Source of the DNA: Nanobdellota archaeon
GTDB taxonomy: Archaea > Nanobdellota > Nanobdellia > Woesearchaeales > JAGLXL01
Direction: 5' to 3'
Length of the DNA stretch: 64,000 nt
Assembly (NCBI GenBank): GCA_023132895.1
Contig: JAGLXL010000002.1
Location: 62,001 to 126,000, forward strand
Shown here in pieces: positions 61,001-64,000 of the stretch (position 1 is its first letter; each line of letters opens with the position of its first letter). The translations under genes and the position numbers were made by a program. The notes below the pieces were generated by a model that made no database searches, was not told the origin of the DNA, and saw nothing but the letters and a program-made list of their open reading frames with translations.

Positions 61001-64000
61001 TGTTACATCATCATTAAACTCAGAAACAAAATTACCGCTTAAAGTCCTGGTGATTTGATTTGAAGTTAATCTCACATTGGTTATAGGCGGCTGATGGTCA
61101 ACTGTGAATGGAATCCAAGCTGTATCTGTACTTGGTGGACTGCCGGTTGTACATCGAGCTCTCCAATTCTGGTAATAACCATCTGCTAAAGTATAAGATA
61201 AAGAAGTATGTTGTTGTTGGGCTGGTGGGGTTGGCACATTTCCTGCTTGCATTGGCTGTTCTTGTGGCGTACTTCCTTGATATAAATCACAAGTTCCAGG
61301 ATTAACTGTACTGACAATAAAAATTAATGGATTATTAGTTGTGCCTGCATTAGTTGCTCCTACTGGCTGGATTACATTCACCGACTTGACTGCATCAATC
61401 ACAATTCCAGTAATATTGGCTGAATCTCCATTCCCTAAATTATCAGTACAAGTTACAAAATAATTATAAACCCCGTCTGGCAAATTCTGATAAATAACTC
61501 TCCAAGTTTCATTTATCTGGGAAGAAGGAATTGCCGAACCAGTATAAAGATTATTAACTTCAACTAAACTATCACTGCAATTAGCCTTTTCAGTTAAAAC
61601 AATTGTAATATCTAAATCAGAGTTTCCTTGTCCTCCTGTTGTGATTTTTTCTGTTAAAACATAATTAATTGGTCTAAAAATAGTTGGTCCAGTCAAATCA
61701 ACAAAGATTCCTCTGCTTTTGACTTCTTCTAAATTAAAAAACTCGTCCATTGACCTGAATCTTAAATAATAACTATCAACAGTAGGGCTGTAAACTTCTG
61801 ATAAAGCAGTACTATCAGCTAAGTTTTCAGAAACCCTGCCGCCAATATAAGTTAAATTAACTCCAGGAATACAGGTATTGTCTAAATCAATACAATAAGA
61901 AACATTAGTGACTGTGTTGTCATCAGTTGCTTCAAATATTACCCAACCAGCACTTCCTCCTACTCCAATATAACCTTCTGGCAAAACCCTGGTTACTGGG
62001 GCAATATTATCTTCTTCACAATCATCTTTTGTATCACCAGTAAAACCACTGCAGTCATCTGCAGTATCAATATCTCCGTCTTTAATGCAGCCGCCATTAG
62101 CACCAAGATTAGAGTCCCATTTACAAGTTCCTAACATACAAACATCACCTGAAGGTACAATTGCCCCAGGAGTTGTTGAAAATCTTCTCTGAACACTACC
62201 TTCACATTCAGCCAAAGTTGTTAATTCAGAGCATTTAGTTTGACTGCTGCAGCTTGTACACCATTGATAAGTATTGCCTCCTCTTGTTGCTATAGTCGAA
62301 TAACAATCTCCCAAAGCAGAACAAATCGTCTGAGTACAGCCATCACTCTTCCCTAAAGCAGTTTGACTGCCAGAACAATCTGCACAATGGCTTGTGCCTT
62401 CAAAATTATCTTCAACACACCAGCCCACGCCGTTGATTTGTGAAGGAATCCAACTGCAGCTCGTCTGGCCTAAACAACTATTGCTCACACAAGCATCTTG
62501 TTTTTGATAATCAAAACAACTGCTTACTCTGGAACAAGGCATACACAACTCAGATGTTGAAAACCAATCCCAATAACAGAAATTATTTGTGCCATAACAC
62601 AAAGTTCTTGTCATCGGCGGCCACCAGCCAGTTGAACAAGCTGCTTGCCTGCACTCTGTCAATCCTGCTGCACTGCCAATTGTCCGAGGTCCCCAGCAAT
62701 AATAATTATTTCCATGACGGCTGCAATCCCCAAAATAAGATGTGCTGTCCTGCACTATTTTAAGGTCATTACTATTGCCGCAAGTCATTCTTAAAGTTTG
62801 ATTAATACAAAACTGACTAAAACTAGTGGTACTTCCAGAGCCCCATAATTTTCCTTCACAAATTGCATCGCCAGTTGTTATCCTTGTTGTTTCAGGTGGA
62901 GATAATCTCAAAGCCTCATCATTATAAAATGCCCAAATTTTGTGTTCATACTGTTTGCCCCACTCAACCCCAGCATCAACAAAAGATTCTTGAGGCCTGT
63001 CAAAAGTATGTAAGTAAATTAAAGAAATTTCACTGTTAGCCACACCCACTTCACTCCGATTAATATAAAATCCAACTACCTCATCACAAGGCTTGGTCCA
63101 TGTCAGCCTTACTCTCCTCTCTCCTAAAACATGATGTGCCGTAAAACTGGTTGGTTTAGGGCTTTGTGGATGGCTGCAGGCTGTCACAGTTGAAACCATC
63201 CTAAAATCATCAGTTCTAATATGTTCATTTAATTTAACATTGATTAATTGGGATGCACTTCGACTGTACCCACTTTTCGTTACATAAACAGTGTAATTTT
63301 TACCAGTTGAATTAGCAAAAACAGAAACATTAAACTTTCCACTTCCATCAGTCAAAGCTACTGGACTGCCGTCCACCCAAACCTGGGCTTGAGGCAAATA
63401 TACATTTCCTTCTCTGACATAACCCCAGATATAACCTTGAGGAGCAGTTGATAAAACAAAATTTTCTGGCTGTGCCCCTGCTGAAATTGTTATTGACTTG
63501 CTTACTGACTGATAGCTTTGCTTGCTCACCGTGATAGTGTATTGTTGATTAACTGGCCAGATAACATCAATCCGATAATCTCCATTGGCATCAGTCACAT
63601 CTTGAAAATATTTTGGGCCTGCCATTGAAATCAAAACACCACCTAACCCACTTGTTCCGTCTGTCACTGTCCCATATAAGATTCCAGTAGTAATTGAAGG
63701 TAAAACAATATCTCGAACAGTCTTTACTCCTCCAGTTAAATTTTCTTCTATTGTAATCTCATCATAACCCAATAAAGAAGCTGTTATCCTGACTGTGCCA
63801 GAAGCTAAATTTAAAAATTGATAATCACCATTATTATCTGTCTGAGTTGCTTTCCCAGCTGCCTTAACACTTGCTCCAGCAATACCTGTCACTTGATCAT
63901 TTTTCACAACCTTTCCTGAAATATTATTCAAATCCGGCACTGCCCCCCCGCACATAGCTGTACATTCAGCTGAAGTTGCAGTTCTGTTAAAAAGACCGAC
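58049..64000 (-). CDS. Giant Cys-rich, Ca-binding surface protein with membrane anchor and basic cytoplasmic tail (5' end outside window)
   Basis: The frame is open to the right edge, so the N-terminus is missing; over 1,980 residues are visible. Numbered from the Met at 63955: three carboxypeptidase-regulatory-like beta domains (about 10-255), an FN3-like domain (about 258-360), a Cys-rich region (about 365-640) with repeated C-x-W modules, many Ig-like segments, D-x-D-x-D-G thrombospondin type 3-like calcium repeats (about 1548-1755), a membrane helix (about 1773-1798), and a basic tail with PVRPVARPVVRPVMRPRP. This is the layout of an anchored adhesin or S-layer-type protein. Its gene leads into the pilin-like array, overlapping it by 17 bases. 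Confidence 0.8.
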   Translation of the reverse strand, partial: VGLFNRTATSAECTAMCGGAVPDLNNISGKVVKNDQVTGIAGASVKAAGKATQTDNNGDYQFLNLASGTVRITASLLGYDEITIEENLTGGVKTVRDIVLPSITTGILYGTVTDGTSGLGGVLISMAGPKYFQDVTDANGDYRIDVIWPVNQQYTITVSKQSYQSVSKSITISAGAQPENFVLSTAPQGYIWGYVREGNVYLPQAQVWVDGSPVALTDGSGKFNVSVFANSTGKNYTVYVTKSGYSRSASQLINVKLNEHIRTDDFRMVSTVTACSHPQSPKPTSFTAHHVLGERRVRLTWTKPCDEVVGFYINRSEVGVANSEISLIYLHTFDRPQESFVDAGVEWGKQYEHKIWAFYNDEALRLSPPETTRITTGDAICEGKLWGSGSTTSFSQFCINQTLRMTCGNSNDLKIVQDSTSYFGDCSRHGNNYYCWGPRTIGSAAGLTECRQAACSTGWWPPMTRTLCYGTNNFCYWDWFSTSELCMPCSRVSSCFDYQKQDACVSNSCLGQTSCSWIPSQINGVGWCVEDNFEGTSHCADCSGSQTALGKSDGCTQTICSALGDCYSTIATRGGNTYQWCTSCSSQTKCSELTTLAECEGSVQRRFSTTPGAIVPSGDVCMLGTCKWDSNLGANGGCIKDGDIDTADDCSGFTGDTKDDCEEDNIAPVTRVLPEGYIGVGGSAGWVIFEATDDNTVTNVSYCIDLDNTCIPGVNLTYIGGRVSENLADSTALSEVYSPTVDSYYLRFRSMDEFFNLEEVKSRGIFVDLTGPTIFRPINYVLTEKITTGGQGNSDLDITIVLTEKANCSDSLVEVNNLYTGSAIPSSQINETWRVIYQNLPDGVYNYFVTCTDNLGNGDSANITGIVIDAVKSVNVIQPVGATNAGTTNNPLIFIVSTVNPGTCDLYQGSTPQEQPMQAGNVPTPPAQQQHTSLSYTLADGYYQNWRARCTTGSPPSTDTAWIPFTVDHQPPITNVRLTSNQITRTLSGNFVSEFNDDVTAVLICNDQPPHGFGCDPDKIYWCSPNTFGAVCNPQTQQSRTLIPTITQSKTICFKSIDNDNNAETASCGNIEIKPGIGVKVEEPSHGVSAVSSFNLTISTGISTSYCRFGFISTANFTTLTDPRNEFTKLTDFEHRINNFTENELIGNFPSSPDDSLRLYVACNLTNGQISLAEPIDLVYDPSRPSISLSTNPASPISEGDWLDIVVSSDDKTICKYSATATSYNDMQGTFPDYGTSPNYDDPIYRTGDREQIGISSDGTYTYHVACENEAELISLVKDITYEIDFTAQGTITQTAPSGSIQNQDVLLEVWTNKAANCSYAGSSEIYMTTTNSLYHSATENDLPEGIYSIPVRCRFAAAQATATNSISFKIDLTPPSMDEVDDGIYSCSLEEAHVEFTATDNLSSVTDFEYELLKKGTNDLLFTGNTTTTTVTVTGLNLSLGDNYYFKARAKDSAGNWGSYKNGDGFEATYENRSECIDQGPPTLNFVRNETSEGVRVSIDCDDETGCESISYGTASSAEDCNPTLTYQNIPILLTSTSYICAEASDSVGNEVNKTERVFVGDEDGDGVANAYDKCLGTRAGATVDADGCSNRQLNLDTDHDRLPDWWEIQNDYLDCLFDFQEQDSDNDGEDDDLEDYNNNGISNYDEFLAGDDPCAIDDSDNDGVPDHVDNCPNTPASEIGSIDDDVNSLNYGCGPSEISSLGDGIDDAWRERYFGCILCPEAAANADPDEDGLTNLEEYNLASRYGRSTNPTRKDTDFDGHDDKTEVDNNWDPTDANSPGEEEPSNFLAWLFLILGLLMAMAGIVIILIFKFKKPKARMPVRPVARPVVRPVMRPRPVPRPVRSARYEELVARRKAEREAARKSRISKAFGIFGGKKEPLPHLTKIVTKKEKSVFDRLTDATHHYMIGKDHVAPRLTRGEKNVFEELTKQIKKPTKTEVRKFLKTKPKQEVHEAFNKLVDMINKHGGGRNFDHLKKNVKKK

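Noticed and set aside
1-64000. CRISPR arrays
   Set aside because: I looked for regularly spaced identical repeats of 20-40 bases and saw none. KKG-type starts recur only at protein level.
1-64000. tRNA or rRNA genes
   Set aside because: No intergenic gap shows a T-arm GTTCRANYC with a fitting acceptor stem; most gaps are under 200 bases.

Overview
The window is chromosomal DNA of an archaeon, most likely a DPANN lineage of the Woesearchaeota/Pacearchaeota kind. It carries archaeal RadA, RadB, an RPA-type OB-fold protein, ribosomal protein S2, MBF1, ThpR, a TRAM protein and an AglB/STT3 oligosaccharyltransferase. TATA boxes such as TTATTTAAAT lie 20-32 bases before many start codons, implying mostly leaderless mRNAs. 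The DNA is AT-rich and tightly packed, with many 1-20 base gene overlaps. The placement comes from reading the sequence; no search was run.

Region 1 (1-24.4 kb) is a surface-glycan and envelope-modification island. It holds a GT-B-like transferase cut by the left edge, a decayed IS200/IS605 relic, two sulfotransferase-like proteins, several SAM methyltransferases, three alkaline-phosphatase-superfamily enzymes, a tandem pair of nucleotidyltransferases, a HIT-like protein, a PHP phosphoesterase, a NodB deacetylase, a FemAB/GNAT-like transferase, GT4 and GT2 glycosyltransferases, a CDP-glucose-type nucleotidyltransferase and dehydratase, and an AsnB-type amidotransferase. Gene content is bacterial-like, and hairpins of IS200/IS605 type suggest mobile DNA.

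Region 2 (24.4-40.3 kb) is N-glycosylation and membrane glycosyltransfer. It contains GT2 and GT4 enzymes, a DUF2304 protein, four large GT-C-like membrane proteins, a membrane-anchored thioredoxin-like protein, and a 1214-residue AglB carrying a C-terminal parvulin-type prolyl isomerase domain and a cytosolic extension with three related motifs. A frameshifted YjbQ gene, MBF1 and a GT2 are divergent from aglB.

Region 3 (40.4-47.4 kb) is information processing: radB, rpsB, thpR, a TRAM protein, a free-standing LAGLIDADG protein with two HTH segments, radA with a conserved small partner, a Cys-containing protein, a YdjM/DUF457 membrane protein and an RPA-like protein. A 41-bp promoter module occurs twice, before the LAGLIDADG gene and before the radA operon.

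Region 4 (47.4-64 kb) is a surface-protein locus. Sixteen small to medium proteins, all on the minus strand, begin with a short basic segment (usually K/R-K/R-G) followed at once by a hydrophobic helix, as in class III (type IV pilin-like) signal peptides. Two are only 41 residues long. Upstream lies a giant (>1,980 residue) Cys-rich, Ca-binding, type I membrane protein that runs off the right edge. One plus-strand exported coiled-coil protein interrupts the array. Regions 1, 2 and 4 together look like a system that builds, folds (parvulin, thioredoxin) and glycosylates a Cys-rich archaeal surface.
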